Shown here: positions 20,201 through 28,383 of the stretch, piece after piece
Position numbering within the stretch: position 1 is the first letter of the stretch
Layout of the letters: each line of letters opens with the position of its first letter
NCBI RefSeq assembly: GCF_003634615.1
Contig: NZ_RBKX01000001.1
Span: 1,426,001-1,490,000 of the forward strand
DNA: 64,000 nt
Source: Flavobacterium sp. 102
Lineage (GTDB): Bacteria > Bacteroidota > Bacteroidia > Flavobacteriales > Flavobacteriaceae
Direction of reading: 5' to 3'
Notes under the pieces: model-generated
Told to the model about the DNA's origin: nothing
The model's input: only the letters and a program-made list of their open reading frames with translations
Databases searched by the model: none
Translations under genes and position numbers: made by a program

Positions 20201-23200
20201 CCAGATACTTACATTGGCACGGATAACGAAATTGTTTACATCAGAGTAGAGGATAATGTTACAGGTTGTTATGCTACGACCACGCAATTGCTTAGAGTAA
20301 CCCAAGGACCAATTGCCATCACACCACAAGCTCTTCATTATTGTGATCCAAACAATGACGGATTTGGCTTCTTTGATTTAGAATCTGCCTCGACAGAGAT
20401 AGCCGGAGGCATATGGCCACTACTAGGTGTTTCCATCACTTATCATGAAACTGAGACTGATGCGCTGCTTGGCGCTAATCCAAAACCTAGCCCATACGAG
20501 AATATCAATCCATGGACGCAAACTATTTATGTCAGAGTATTTTATACTTTGACAGGATGTGCTAATTATGTTCAATTACAGTTAATTGTTGATCCAACGC
20601 CAGAGGCTACAGAGCCTGATGATTATGAATTGTGTGATTACACGGGACAAATAGGTTATGAGGCTTTTGACTTGACAACGACTGAGCCGCAGATATTAGG
20701 GACTATTGACCCATCATTAGTGAATGTAACTTTCCATCCAACTTTTGTAGATGCACAGAACGAGACAGCTACTATCACTGGTGTGACGAATTACATCAAC
20801 CAAACCCAATGGAGCCAAACTTTATTTGTACGAGTAGAGTTTATAGCGACAGGTTGTTATGATATTGTTGAGTTAGATTTGATTGTTAATCCATTACCCA
20901 ATGCTACCCAGCCGAATTATCCGCAGTATACTTTGTGTGATTACAACGGCGCGATAGGTTTTGAGACCTTTGATTTACTTTCCCAAGTTGATCCGATATT
21001 ATTGGGACAACAAGGCATGAGTGTTACTTTCTATCCAAGTTTGGCTGCTGCTCAGGCGCAAGTGCCGGGTACTTCGATTAATGAGACACACCCTGATTTG
21101 CAGTATCCTAACCAAATTATCTATGTTCAGACTTTAGGCGTGGTGATTACCAATACTCTTACCGGTTGTTATAGTATCTCTACGATAGATATTAGAGTAG
21201 TACCATTACCAACACCGATTCCACCAACAGCACCTTACACGATTTGTGATGAGAATCAGGATGGCTTTTCGAGTTTTGATTTAGCGACTTTGACCGCAGA
21301 TATTTTACAAGGCGCCAATTACATATTGACTTTCTATGAAACCCTAAGCGATGCTGAGCTAGGCAATCTTGTGACGGCAATTGACATTACTCAGTTGTAT
21401 GATAATATCAATCCGTTTACCCAAATCTTGTATGTGAGAGCTGAGGATCCACTTACAGGTTGTTGGAGTGTTATCCCAATTGTATTGAATGTAAACCCAA
21501 GTCCTATAGCCCCAATTAATTTGGATGATATTGTGGTTTGTGATACAGACAACAACAATCAAAGTGCTAGTACAATAGTTGATTTAACGGTAAGAACCCC
21601 TGATGTTTTAGCCCAACAACCACTAGCAGCCAGTAATTATACAATCACTTATCATACCACATTGCTACGCGCACAAAATGATATTCCAATCATCCCTGCG
21701 ACTAGTTATTTGGCTACGACCAATCAAACGATTTGGGTGAGAGTAGAGGACAACACTACAGGATGTTTTAATATTGGCGAATTTGATATTATTGTTAATA
21801 TTCCATTATTACTCATCACCCCAACACCACTGAGTTTGTGTGATGATGATGCGAATCCGAATGACCAATTCCACAGCTTTGACTTGACGATAAGAGATGT
21901 GATGATTACCCAAAGTTTATCAGGTTATACCGTAACCTATTATCCAAGTTATGCTTTGGCGCAGGCAGGCAATCCAGCCAATGCTATTGCTACACCAACG
22001 GCTTATACCAATACCTCACCGGCAGTTCAAACATTAGGAGTTGTGGTAACTAGTGCCGCGGGTTGTTCCAGTGTAACGACTTTAGACATCAGAGTCTTAC
22101 CTATCCCAACGCCAAACACGAATCCACCGAGCTTAGGAGCGAAGTGTGATGACAACAATCCCGGCGATATGATGGAGGTATTTGACTTAACGGTTAATGC
22201 GGCTTATATCTTAAATGGCGACCCTAATTTAACGCTACATTATTACCACAGCCAAGCCGATGCTTTAGTGCCACAGAATGAAATTCCACTGTCCACAGTA
22301 ACAGCAGCTTTAGTAGGAGATGTTGATCCAAATGAGCAAAGTGTATGGATAAGAGTAGAGAACAACAGAATAGATTCTTTTGGCAATCATTGTTTTGTAC
22401 TGGTGGAGCAACCTTTAACGGTTAATCCTTTACCAACAGTAGTGCAGCCACTGGCACCTTACAGGGTATGTGATAATGATACTGATGGACTGGCAGCATT
22501 TGATTTGACCAATCCAATCTTAGCAACCGCTATTTTGGGAGCCACTCAAAACCCGGCTGATTTTACCATTACATATTACTTAACCCAAGCAGGGGCAAAT
22601 CCGCTGACTAATACCGGAGAAACTCCGCTACCAAACAATTACACCAACACGACACCGGACAGCCAAAACATCTACATCAGAGTAGTGAACAATGCTACAG
22701 GTTGTGTTAATGCCACCGGAGTACTTACTTTGGCAGTAGAGGAATATGCTCAGGCTACAGGACCACAGAGCTTCTCGAGTTGTGATACTTACACCGACCC
22801 TTATGATGGTGTGTTCCAATTGGATTTAACCCAGTACGAGACTGCGATATTAAACGGACAAGACCCATTGGTGTTCTTGATTAGTTACTATCACACCCAA
22901 GCCGATGCAGAACAAGGCATCAATGCCATCACCTTGGCAGAAGCACAAGCTTACATTACCCAACCCGATACTGACCAAATTTGGGTTAAGGTAGAGAACA
23001 GCAGCAATAGCATTACCCCATTCTGTTATGCGCTTACTACAATCGATATCGAGATAGAGCGTTACCCGAATCCAATTATCACTACACCAAATGGAGTGAC
23101 GACGATTTGTGTTGACTTTACCAGTGGATTGGTAGTAAGACCACTGACACTAAACAGCAATATTCCAAATCCGGCGGATTATACCTTTGAGTGGTATGAG

Positions 23201-23869
23201 GGCACGACGTTAATACCGGGAGCAACAGGTTCAACTTATACCGTTGACACGGCTTCGCCAACAGGAGCCACGAGAAGCTACACCGTTAGAGTAATTAGCA
23301 ACAGTCTGCTGGCTTGTGAGACTACTTCATTAGGTTTTGATGTGATACAATCAGGACCGGCTAGTATTTCGACAGGTACGGCAGGATATACCGTAACCAA
23401 TGCGTTTACCAATAGTCAAATCATCACCGTGACAGTGGAAGGCTGGGGCACTTATGAATACAGTTTGGATGACGGCCCAAGACAGACGAGTAATATCTTT
23501 GAAGGTGTGTCGTTAGGAAATCATGTGATCCATGTTTGGGATACTGAAGGCGGAATCGCTTTTAGTTGTGAGGAATTAATGATCAATGATGTTCAGGTGA
23601 TTGATTATCCACATTACTTTACGCCAAACGGAGATGGTATTCATGATACTTGGAATGTAGTAGGATTATTTAATTATGCAGCTCAAACCAAAATCTTCAT
23701 CTTTGACCGCTACGGAAAATTACTGAAACAAATCAGTTCGGCAGGAGATGGATGGGACGGAACCTACAACGGACAACCGTTACCTTCAACAGATTACTGG
23801 TTTACGGTAGATTATCCGGAGCAAGGCGGCATGAAGCAATTTAAAGCGCACTTCTCGTTGAAACGATAA
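17213..23869 (+). CDS. Giant Ig-repeat surface protein, T9SS type B C-terminus
   Basis: The 2218-aa protein has signal core VLKLILALVFTNTIVAQ. Starts at 17252 or 17273 would place it more normally, so the annotated start is the longest option and is uncertain. An N-terminal domain (PNDCVNAIIVCGNGSF) precedes five Ig-like repeats (about 300-750), and then about a dozen repeats of roughly 85-100 residues with LCD-x(n)-FDLT and ...IYVRVE motifs. The type B sorting domain ends the protein (YFTPNGDGIHDTWNVVG...FDRYGKLLKQI). It is the last gene of the apparent cassette, 66 nt after the OmpA gene, and a hairpin terminator follows. An adhesin role is inferred. Confidence 0.9.
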   Translation: MIANLNENLGLAIMHKYNDLMKNVLKLILALVFTNTIVAQIEPNDCVNAIIVCGNGSFTSNASGSGNTQEINACGGLESNSIWLEINIVQAGTLGFNLIPDDPSVTVDYDFWVFGPNAVCGALGAPIRCATTNPQQAGMTNNLTGMYGSTLLTQTGPGASGNGYVRWLNVLPGQSYYIAIDRPAGDGGFQIQWIGSAMTGTGAFTSPPPANAIPDVLTCSNTPNIGIYNLDTVRPLINADTTNNIISFHTTLANAIDNVNPLPDIYANTSNPQTIYVRVTDIVSGCSSTTEFDLVVNLVPNASVSISSTSICAGESVTTTFSGTPNATFSYTINGGVTQTAVLDPLGIFTLTQSPTANTTYTLTGVRILDGSGATICFQPLNQSVSVTVNPLPTVTLSGTTTICSGATAVISFNGTPNATVTYTVDGGANQTIVLDGSGLASLTTPALTVSSTYDLVSVASSGTPVCSQSQTGSAIITVVNLPTATISGTTSICSGSTTVISFSGTPNATVTYTINGGSNQTIVLDGTGAANFTTPALIANTTYDLVGAATSGVPSCSQAQTGSAIVTISATPTATISGTTTICSGSTAVITFNGTPNATVTYTVNGGVNETIVLNSLGSATLTTPALISNSVYTLVSVALSGTPPCSQAQTGIATVTVLQLPTATISGTITICSSNSAVISFNGTPNATVTYTVDGGANQTTVLDGTGLASLTTPILTVSSTYALVSVSLPGAIACLQNLSGSAVVTVNPLPVITNVPSNITVCSGDTVATNAFVSLPAGANFTWTNSNPSIGLAASGTGNIPNFGAFNNGPSVTATINITATLNNCATSGSYTITVNPVPVPNPLISDYELCDYNSTGDEIEVFTLNSMDIEIANGQTNVTISYYLTQGDAQTQTSPLANTYSNNGNPQQIWINISDNATGCDAVSWFNLVVNPLPIATTPEPIFQCSNGATPQAEFDLTINEGVVTAGNTSLVTVTYYTTLLAAQNATSPITTPDTYIGTDNEIVYIRVEDNVTGCYATTTQLLRVTQGPIAITPQALHYCDPNNDGFGFFDLESASTEIAGGIWPLLGVSITYHETETDALLGANPKPSPYENINPWTQTIYVRVFYTLTGCANYVQLQLIVDPTPEATEPDDYELCDYTGQIGYEAFDLTTTEPQILGTIDPSLVNVTFHPTFVDAQNETATITGVTNYINQTQWSQTLFVRVEFIATGCYDIVELDLIVNPLPNATQPNYPQYTLCDYNGAIGFETFDLLSQVDPILLGQQGMSVTFYPSLAAAQAQVPGTSINETHPDLQYPNQIIYVQTLGVVITNTLTGCYSISTIDIRVVPLPTPIPPTAPYTICDENQDGFSSFDLATLTADILQGANYILTFYETLSDAELGNLVTAIDITQLYDNINPFTQILYVRAEDPLTGCWSVIPIVLNVNPSPIAPINLDDIVVCDTDNNNQSASTIVDLTVRTPDVLAQQPLAASNYTITYHTTLLRAQNDIPIIPATSYLATTNQTIWVRVEDNTTGCFNIGEFDIIVNIPLLLITPTPLSLCDDDANPNDQFHSFDLTIRDVMITQSLSGYTVTYYPSYALAQAGNPANAIATPTAYTNTSPAVQTLGVVVTSAAGCSSVTTLDIRVLPIPTPNTNPPSLGAKCDDNNPGDMMEVFDLTVNAAYILNGDPNLTLHYYHSQADALVPQNEIPLSTVTAALVGDVDPNEQSVWIRVENNRIDSFGNHCFVLVEQPLTVNPLPTVVQPLAPYRVCDNDTDGLAAFDLTNPILATAILGATQNPADFTITYYLTQAGANPLTNTGETPLPNNYTNTTPDSQNIYIRVVNNATGCVNATGVLTLAVEEYAQATGPQSFSSCDTYTDPYDGVFQLDLTQYETAILNGQDPLVFLISYYHTQADAEQGINAITLAEAQAYITQPDTDQIWVKVENSSNSITPFCYALTTIDIEIERYPNPIITTPNGVTTICVDFTSGLVVRPLTLNSNIPNPADYTFEWYEGTTLIPGATGSTYTVDTASPTGATRSYTVRVISNSLLACETTSLGFDVIQSGPASISTGTAGYTVTNAFTNSQIITVTVEGWGTYEYSLDDGPRQTSNIFEGVSLGNHVIHVWDTEGGIAFSCEELMINDVQVIDYPHYFTPNGDGIHDTWNVVGLFNYAAQTKIFIFDRYGKLLKQISSAGDGWDGTYNGQPLPSTDYWFTVDYPEQGGMKQFKAHFSLKR
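18105..19470 (+). repeat. Five Ig-like coding repeats in the 2218-aa protein
   Basis: The units open with (L)PTATISGTT.IC and contain GTPNATVTYT, NQTIVLDG and SQ(A/S)QTG. They are highly similar at nucleotide level to the repeats at 11874-13237, consistent with intergenic recombination or duplication. Confidence 0.85.
19740..22760 (+). repeat. Second tandem module family in the 2218-aa protein
   Basis: Consecutive units of about 85-100 residues each hold LCD (D/N-rich, resembling a calcium-type acidic loop), then FDLT, then (V/I)TYY.T..(D/A)A, and end in YVRVE...TGC followed by a short Pro-rich linker. The copies are more diverged than the upstream Ig repeats. Confidence 0.75.
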
Positions 23870-23883
23870 GCAGTACACAAATA

Positions 23884-23913
23884 AGAAAAGCCACTCGATT
23901 GAGTGGCTTTTCT
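23884..23913 (+). terminator. Perfect hairpin terminator closing the adhesin cassette
   Basis: A 13-bp perfect stem (AGAAAAGCCACTC, 23884-23896, and GAGTGGCTTTTCT, 23901-23913) encloses GATT, 15 nt after the stop codon. A on one side and T on the other could make it work in both directions. Confidence 0.85.
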
Positions 23914-23942
23914 GTTGTGATAGAAAATTGATTTGTCTAATT

Positions 23943-24020
23943 AGCCCCGATAGGAGCTGGCTACCTTGTAGCGCGGATAGCGGGAGCTGTATTGAAAGAA
24001 AGCAAAATGGTCTGCTCCTA
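23943..24020. repeat. Degenerate Flavobacterium-type intergenic repeat
   Basis: The string holds TAGCCCCGATAGGAGC, then GCGCGGATAGCGGGAGC, then TGCTCCTAA. From memory, similar AGCCCCGATAG...GCGGATAGCGGG elements are scattered between genes in Flavobacterium genomes. The internal GGAGC/GCTCC arms can fold. Function is unknown, and only one copy is seen in the window. Confidence 0.45.
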
Positions 24021-24026
24021 AAATAA

Positions 24027-24056
24027 AAAAACGCCACTGGCCATAGTGGAGTTTTT
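24027..24056 (+). terminator. Second hairpin in the gap
   Basis: AAAAACgCCACT (24027-24038) pairs with AGTGGaGTTTTT (24045-24056), with one mismatch and a 6-nt loop. It sits next to the tRNA-like fragment and may be an old tRNA or gene terminator. Confidence 0.5.
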
Positions 24057-24061
24057 AACGG

Positions 24062-24096
24062 TGGTGGGCGATATAGACTTGTTCTCGAATCAAGTG
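24062..24096 (-). other. tRNA-Val-like 3' end fragment (possible attachment-site relic)
   Basis: On the minus strand the sequence reads a T-loop-like TTCGAGA between CTTGA and ACAAG (one stem mismatch), then TCTATATCGCCCACCA. ATCGCCC followed by ACCA is the expected acceptor end of a Bacteroidota tRNA-Val beginning GGGCGAT. No D-arm, anticodon arm or 5' acceptor strand precedes it, so this is not a complete gene. It lies at the switch from the surface-protein block to the stress-gene block. Confidence 0.35.
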
Positions 24097-24560
24097 ATTG
24101 AGTTTTTAAATCAATTTATAGTTTACAATTTGAAGCATTAAGTAAGAAATTATAAAAGCAATTCAAACATTACCGATTTAAACGGTTAGCTGATAGAGAC
24201 AGTTTACGAGACAGTTATTAGAAATATTGATAACCGGAGATTTTCAATTGAAAAGAAGAATGTTGTTTATGACCGCGGTGAAGTTATGTTTTTTTTGAAT
24301 AGCCGGGTGATGCGATAGGAGTTAGTAAAAAGTTACTGCAGAAGTCCCGACAAGAGTATTATTGTTATAATTCATAATTTTTAGAGCTAGAGTAGAAATA
24401 GCCTAATATATTCTTAATCTGCTAAAATAGTTTTTTGTATTGTTCTATATTGGTTACTTGTCTTTTAAAATAACTTATTAATTGGTATAATTATTTAGGT
24501 TTATAAAAAGGGCAGTCTCATATCGTAAATTATAATTTTTTCCACTTCTTAGCATTATTT
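24097..24560. other. Gene-free AT-rich gap
   Basis: About 460 nt contain no supported ORF, RNA gene or clear repeat. Together with the preceding 190 nt it may be decayed sequence. Nothing specific is recognised. Confidence 0.4.
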
Positions 24561-24590
24561 TGTAACCTTTTGTGTGACAAATTCCTCTAA
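24561..24590 (+). promoter_or_regulatory. Predicted ECF sigma promoter for the DUF5777-SOD operon
   Basis: TGTAAC (24561-24566), 17 nt, then CCTCTAA (24584-24590) matches the shared element TGTAAC-N16/17-CATC(T/A)AA with one mismatch in the second box. It lies about 85 nt before the ATG at 24676. Confidence 0.55.
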
Positions 24591-24675
24591 AGACCATGAC
24601 CTTTCTTTATTTTGAAGAAAGTAGGTTTTAATAAATACTAAAAAAAGAAGAATTCTGTTTAATTGAGTTTACTAC

Positions 24676-25521
24676 ATGATAAAATTTTTTTTAAAAGCTA
24701 CTTTGGTATTATTTGTACTTCAGGGATATTCCCAAAGTGATTTATTGGCTGAATTTGATACCGTCTCTAAGAAGCCATCTTATGCAACTGCAACTTTCAA
24801 AGGTTTACAGATTGTTACACTGCAATCCACAAAGATGCCTGCTAAACAGGAATTTTATTTTGTTGTTTCACATCGCTTTGGTTCAGTGAGGGGAGGTATT
24901 TCTGAGTTTTTTGGTTTTGATGGTGCCACAACTAAAATAGGAGGTGTCTATGGTGCTACAGACTGGCTTTCAGTCAGTGGGTCACGGCATACTTTACTAA
25001 AGGTATATGAGGCGGGTTTGAAGTACAGAGTCATGCGACAAGGAGACCAGCTTCCTTTCGATATTGTTGGATATAACACATTGGACGTTAACAGTTTTCT
25101 CAGGAAAGAGGAATATCCCGGATTAGAATTTTCACACCGTCTTACTTATATAAATCAGATTCTTGTATCACGTAAATTTTCTGAAAAACTTTCCTTAGAA
25201 ATTGCTTCGTCTTTTATCCATAAGAATGTTTACAGTCCTATAATTGAAAACGATAATCAGTTTACTGTAGGAGCGGGCGGACGAATGAAAATTACTAAAA
25301 GGCTGTCTTTGACATTTGAGTATCTAAATAATTTCAATTTGCCGGATTATTATCAAAACCCTTTATCTGTTGGACTAGATGTTGAAACTGGTGGACATAT
25401 TTTTCAATTGATATTTACTAATTCACAGGCAATGACGGAGAGTGGTTATCTTACGGCTGCTAGTGGTAACTGGGAAAAAGGAGAAGTTTTTTTTGGATTT
25501 AATTTATATAGGGTATTTTAA
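24676..25521 (+). CDS. DUF5777-family outer-membrane beta-barrel protein
   Basis: The 281-aa protein has a signal peptide (FFLKATLVLFVLQGYSQS). A region rich in alternating beta strands (EFYFVVSHRFGSVRGGISEFFGFDGATTKIGGVYGATDWLSV, here spanning several strands) resembles DUF5777 barrels. It ends in an aromatic residue (FNLYRVF), as outer-membrane barrels do. DUF5777 genes are often next to YceI and c-type cytochrome genes, as here. It is the first gene of a six-gene operon (spacings -4 to 21 nt) behind a predicted ECF promoter. The molecular role is unknown. Confidence 0.75.
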   Translation: MIKFFLKATLVLFVLQGYSQSDLLAEFDTVSKKPSYATATFKGLQIVTLQSTKMPAKQEFYFVVSHRFGSVRGGISEFFGFDGATTKIGGVYGATDWLSVSGSRHTLLKVYEAGLKYRVMRQGDQLPFDIVGYNTLDVNSFLRKEEYPGLEFSHRLTYINQILVSRKFSEKLSLEIASSFIHKNVYSPIIENDNQFTVGAGGRMKITKRLSLTFEYLNNFNLPDYYQNPLSVGLDVETGGHIFQLIFTNSQAMTESGYLTAASGNWEKGEVFFGFNLYRVF

Positions 25522-25531
25522 AAATTAGCTT

Positions 25532-25885
25532 ATGAAAAAAATTCTACTTACATGCATTGTTGCCTTTGTTGTAAGCTCTTGTGAAACGACAACTTATGAT
25601 GATATCCAAGAAAATCAAATCATAACTGGACCGATAACGTATACTTCGCATGTTAAAAATATCATTAGTACTTATTGCTCGAGTTGCCATCATACAGGAG
25701 GTACTGCCTCTTTCAGACCTTTTACCACTTATGAAGAAGTAAAGGATGCCATGCAAAATACTGATCTGTTAGACCGAATTCAACGCCAAAATGGAGAAGC
25801 CGGCCAGATGCCTCAAACCGGTCGTATGCCACAAAACAAAATAAATAGTATCATCCAATGGAATTCGGATGGATTAGTAGAATAA
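25532..25885 (+). CDS. Small monohaem c-type cytochrome-like lipoprotein
   Basis: The 117-aa protein has lipobox VVSSC with Cys17 as the likely lipidated residue. A single CxxCH haem c site (C49-x-x-C52-H53, CSSCHH) follows VKNIISTYC, the usual start of PSCyt/DUF1549-type cytochromes. The later Met residues (MPQTGRMP) could supply the distal ligand. It probably carries electrons in the periplasm. It is the second gene of the operon, 10 nt after the DUF5777 gene. Confidence 0.8.
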   Translation: MKKILLTCIVAFVVSSCETTTYDDIQENQIITGPITYTSHVKNIISTYCSSCHHTGGTASFRPFTTYEEVKDAMQNTDLLDRIQRQNGEAGQMPQTGRMPQNKINSIIQWNSDGLVE

Positions 25886-25906
25886 TGAATTTTTTAAACT
25901 TTATGT

Positions 25907-26452
25907 ATGAATAAAATTGTTACATTTTTACTGTTAATGCTTCTCTCTGCTATGGGATATGGTCAGAAGTACATCACAAAAAGTGGGAGCTTGAAGTTTG
26001 AAGCTTCAGCTTCAAGTTTTGAAGAAGTTAAAGCTGTAAATAGCGAAACATCAGCGGTGCTAGAAATTTTAAAAGGAGATTTAGCGGTGCTGGCACTCAT
26101 AAAAGGCTTTCATTTTAAATCGGCTCTTATGGAAGAGCATTTTAATGAAAATTATCTAGAGTCCGAAAAATTTCCGAGAGCAACTTTTGTTGGGCAAATT
26201 GATGGATTTAACATCTCCAATATTGCTTCATTAGCAAAAAGCTATAAGCTGTCTGGTGACCTTACACTTCATGGAAAAACAAAAAAAGTGAGTACAATAG
26301 TCAATGTATCTATGTCCTCTGATAACGTATTACTTACCGGAAGCTTTGAAGCTAAACCTGAGGATTATGGGATTGAAATACCAAAAATACTGTGGAATAA
26401 GATTGCTGAAAAGGTGATTATTAGATATAGTTTGACTTTAACCAAACAATAA
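25907..26452 (+). CDS. YceI family protein
   Basis: The 181-aa protein has a signal peptide (IVTFLLLMLLSAMGYGQ). The YceI lipocalin-like barrel shows GSLKFEASASSFEEVKA, FKSALMEEHFNENYLESEKFPRATF and LTLHGKTKKV. YceI proteins bind isoprenoid-type lipids in the periplasm and are often induced by stress. The domain fills the mature protein. The gene lies 21 nt after the cytochrome gene and 3 nt before the ankyrin gene. Confidence 0.9.
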   Translation: MNKIVTFLLLMLLSAMGYGQKYITKSGSLKFEASASSFEEVKAVNSETSAVLEILKGDLAVLALIKGFHFKSALMEEHFNENYLESEKFPRATFVGQIDGFNISNIASLAKSYKLSGDLTLHGKTKKVSTIVNVSMSSDNVLLTGSFEAKPEDYGIEIPKILWNKIAEKVIIRYSLTLTKQ

Positions 26453-26455
26453 GTT

Positions 26456-26980
26456 ATGAAACTACTAATGCTATTACTCTTTTTTGTATCAACGACATGT
26501 GTAGGACAGACTATAGACAACAAAAACATATTCAATGTAGCGCGGAATGGATCTATTAGAGACATCGAAATGTTGATGCAAAAAAATAAAGATACTATTA
26601 ATGCAGTCAATGCTAATGGTTTTACACCATTATTACTTGCCTGCTACAAAGGGAATAACGATGTGGCTGAATATTTAATGAAAAAAGTGAATAATATTAA
26701 TTATGTGAGTCCGAGTGGGACTGCGTTAGCAGCTGTTGTTGTAAAAGGCAATTATCACTTAGCCCGAAAATTACTGCTTTACCGAGCTAACCCAAATTTA
26801 TCAGATGAACAAGGAGTAGTGCCATTAATGTATGCGGTTCAATTTAAGAACATAAAGCTGATACGTTTATTATTAGAGTATGAAGCTGATAAAACTGTCA
26901 GAGATAAGACTGGCAAGACACCATTTGAATATGCTGTTTTTACAAAAGATGAGGAGATAATCAATTTACTTAAACAATAA
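26456..26980 (+). CDS. Exported ankyrin-repeat protein
   Basis: The 174-aa protein has a signal peptide (LLMLLLFFVSTTCVGQ) and four ankyrin repeats (about 35-170; NANGFTPLLLACYKGNNDVAEYLM, split over two helices, then GVVPLMYAVQFKNIKLIRLLLEYEAD). Small periplasmic ankyrin proteins are found next to catalase or other oxidative-defence genes in some bacteria (AnkB in Pseudomonas). Here it sits between YceI and DOMON/SOD genes. The binding partner is unknown. Confidence 0.85.
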   Translation: MKLLMLLLFFVSTTCVGQTIDNKNIFNVARNGSIRDIEMLMQKNKDTINAVNANGFTPLLLACYKGNNDVAEYLMKKVNNINYVSPSGTALAAVVVKGNYHLARKLLLYRANPNLSDEQGVVPLMYAVQFKNIKLIRLLLEYEADKTVRDKTGKTPFEYAVFTKDEEIINLLKQ

Positions 26981-26984
26981 TCTT

Positions 26985-27758
26985 ATGAAATTAAAACTAT
27001 TATTTTACTATCTGTTATTTTCAATAATTGGTTTGCAGGCACAAACTAAATCAACTGATACTGTGAACCTTTTAACGGGAATGACGGCCAAATTAGATCT
27101 TAATAACACTGATTTAACAGCAACCCTGACATTAACCGGCCCAACTGATCGCTGGTTTGCTCTACAAATAGGGTCATTTGCCAACGGACAGGGTATGGAG
27201 AGTGGACAGGATGTTGTTTATTATAATGGAAGTACGTTAATTGATGCTGTACATAATGGTATTGGCATAGCACCAACACAGGATGCCAATGATTGGACAA
27301 TGTTATCGAACACAGTTAACGGAGGAACAAGAACCATAATTGCCACAAGGGCATTTAATACTGGTAATCCAAATGATTATGATTTTGTATATGCAAATCC
27401 TGATATAGATTTTGCTTTTTCTAGAATGAGTACTGCGAGCTACACATTGGCATATCATGGGGCTAATAACAAAGGATATCTGCTTAATGTGCCTTTCGCC
27501 TTTTTAGGGACAGATGAAATAGAACAGCCAAAAGAAACCACCACAATATCTCCAAACCCGGTGGATAATAGTTTTACTATCACCTCTAATGTTGGAATTC
27601 GTATGGTAAAAATCTATGATATGTATGGTAAACTAGTCACCACACATTATAATCCAATTGGACAGGTTGCTGTTTCTGATTTATCTAAGGGTATATATTT
27701 TATAGAAATTACATCTATCGAAAATTTAGTTTCAATTAAAAAAGTGATTAAGGAATGA
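26985..27758 (+). CDS. DOMON-domain protein with T9SS type A sorting domain
   Basis: The 257-aa protein has a signal peptide (LLFYYLLFSIIGLQAQ). Residues about 25-170 follow the DOMON pattern: RWFALQIGS, then GMESGQDVVYYNG, then DANDWTML, then a TRAFNTGNPNDYDF strand. DOMON domains bind haem or sugars; a haem role would fit the operon. The C-terminus (ISPNPVDNSFTI...YDMYGKLV...IKKVIKE) is a type A T9SS sorting domain, so the protein is probably displayed on the surface. Its stop overlaps the SOD start (ATGA). Confidence 0.75.
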   Translation: MKLKLLFYYLLFSIIGLQAQTKSTDTVNLLTGMTAKLDLNNTDLTATLTLTGPTDRWFALQIGSFANGQGMESGQDVVYYNGSTLIDAVHNGIGIAPTQDANDWTMLSNTVNGGTRTIIATRAFNTGNPNDYDFVYANPDIDFAFSRMSTASYTLAYHGANNKGYLLNVPFAFLGTDEIEQPKETTTISPNPVDNSFTITSNVGIRMVKIYDMYGKLVTTHYNPIGQVAVSDLSKGIYFIEITSIENLVSIKKVIKE

Positions 27759-28279
27759 AAAAGAGAATAATATATTATTTGTTGGTTTTAATGACTGTAA
27801 TGAGCTGTAAAGTTGATACATCATCAAAATCGGTTCTTCTAAAGATTGATTTGGAACCAAGTAGTGCAAGTAATGCTAAGGGAACGGCAATTTTTACTGA
27901 ACTGAATAAGATTGTTTCGCTGGATGTAAAAATGCAAGGCTTAAAACCTGGGACACACGGGATACATATTCATGAAAAAGCGGATTGTTCAGCAACAGAT
28001 GCCAGTTCGGCCGGAGGTCATTGGAATCCCACTTTTAAGCCTCATGGCAAGTGGGGCTCTATATCATGTCATAAAGGCGATATAGGAAATCTTATAGCGA
28101 ACGAAGATGGTAATGCTATGCTTTCGGTTGATACTGCTGAATGGTGCATTGGTTGTGGAGATTCCACTAAAGATATTTTAGGGAAAAGCCTCATCATTCA
28201 TCAGGATGCCGATGATTATGTTTCGCAACCTTCTGGTAATGCAGGTGCTAGGATTGCGTGTTCAGGAATTATCCGTTGA
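27755..28279 (+). CDS. sodC: Cu/Zn superoxide dismutase lipoprotein
   Basis: The 174-aa protein has lipobox Cys18 (VMSC). Metal ligands are visible: H71 and H73 (HGIHIHE), H89 (GGHWNP), H97 (PHGK), H106 and D109 (CHKGDIGN), and H149 (IIHQDADDY). The disulfide Cys pair C78 and C168 region (ACSG) is also present. It disproportionates superoxide in the periplasm or at the envelope. An unusual CxxC insertion (WCIGCGD, about 130-135) lies before the last strand. It is the last gene of the DUF5777 operon. Confidence 0.92.
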   Translation: MKKRIIYYLLVLMTVMSCKVDTSSKSVLLKIDLEPSSASNAKGTAIFTELNKIVSLDVKMQGLKPGTHGIHIHEKADCSATDASSAGGHWNPTFKPHGKWGSISCHKGDIGNLIANEDGNAMLSVDTAEWCIGCGDSTKDILGKSLIIHQDADDYVSQPSGNAGARIACSGIIR

Positions 28280-28383
28280 GTAGTAGGATATCATTACTGA
28301 AAATTGTAATTAAAAACAGCATTAGTATTGAGCCAAAAAGATGAGAAAAAAACAAGAACTAGCAATCATTATTAATTAAAATC

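Noticed and set aside
24062..24096. A functional tRNA-Val gene
   Set aside because: Only the T-arm-like and acceptor 3' parts are present, with a stem mismatch. No anticodon arm or D-arm precedes them.
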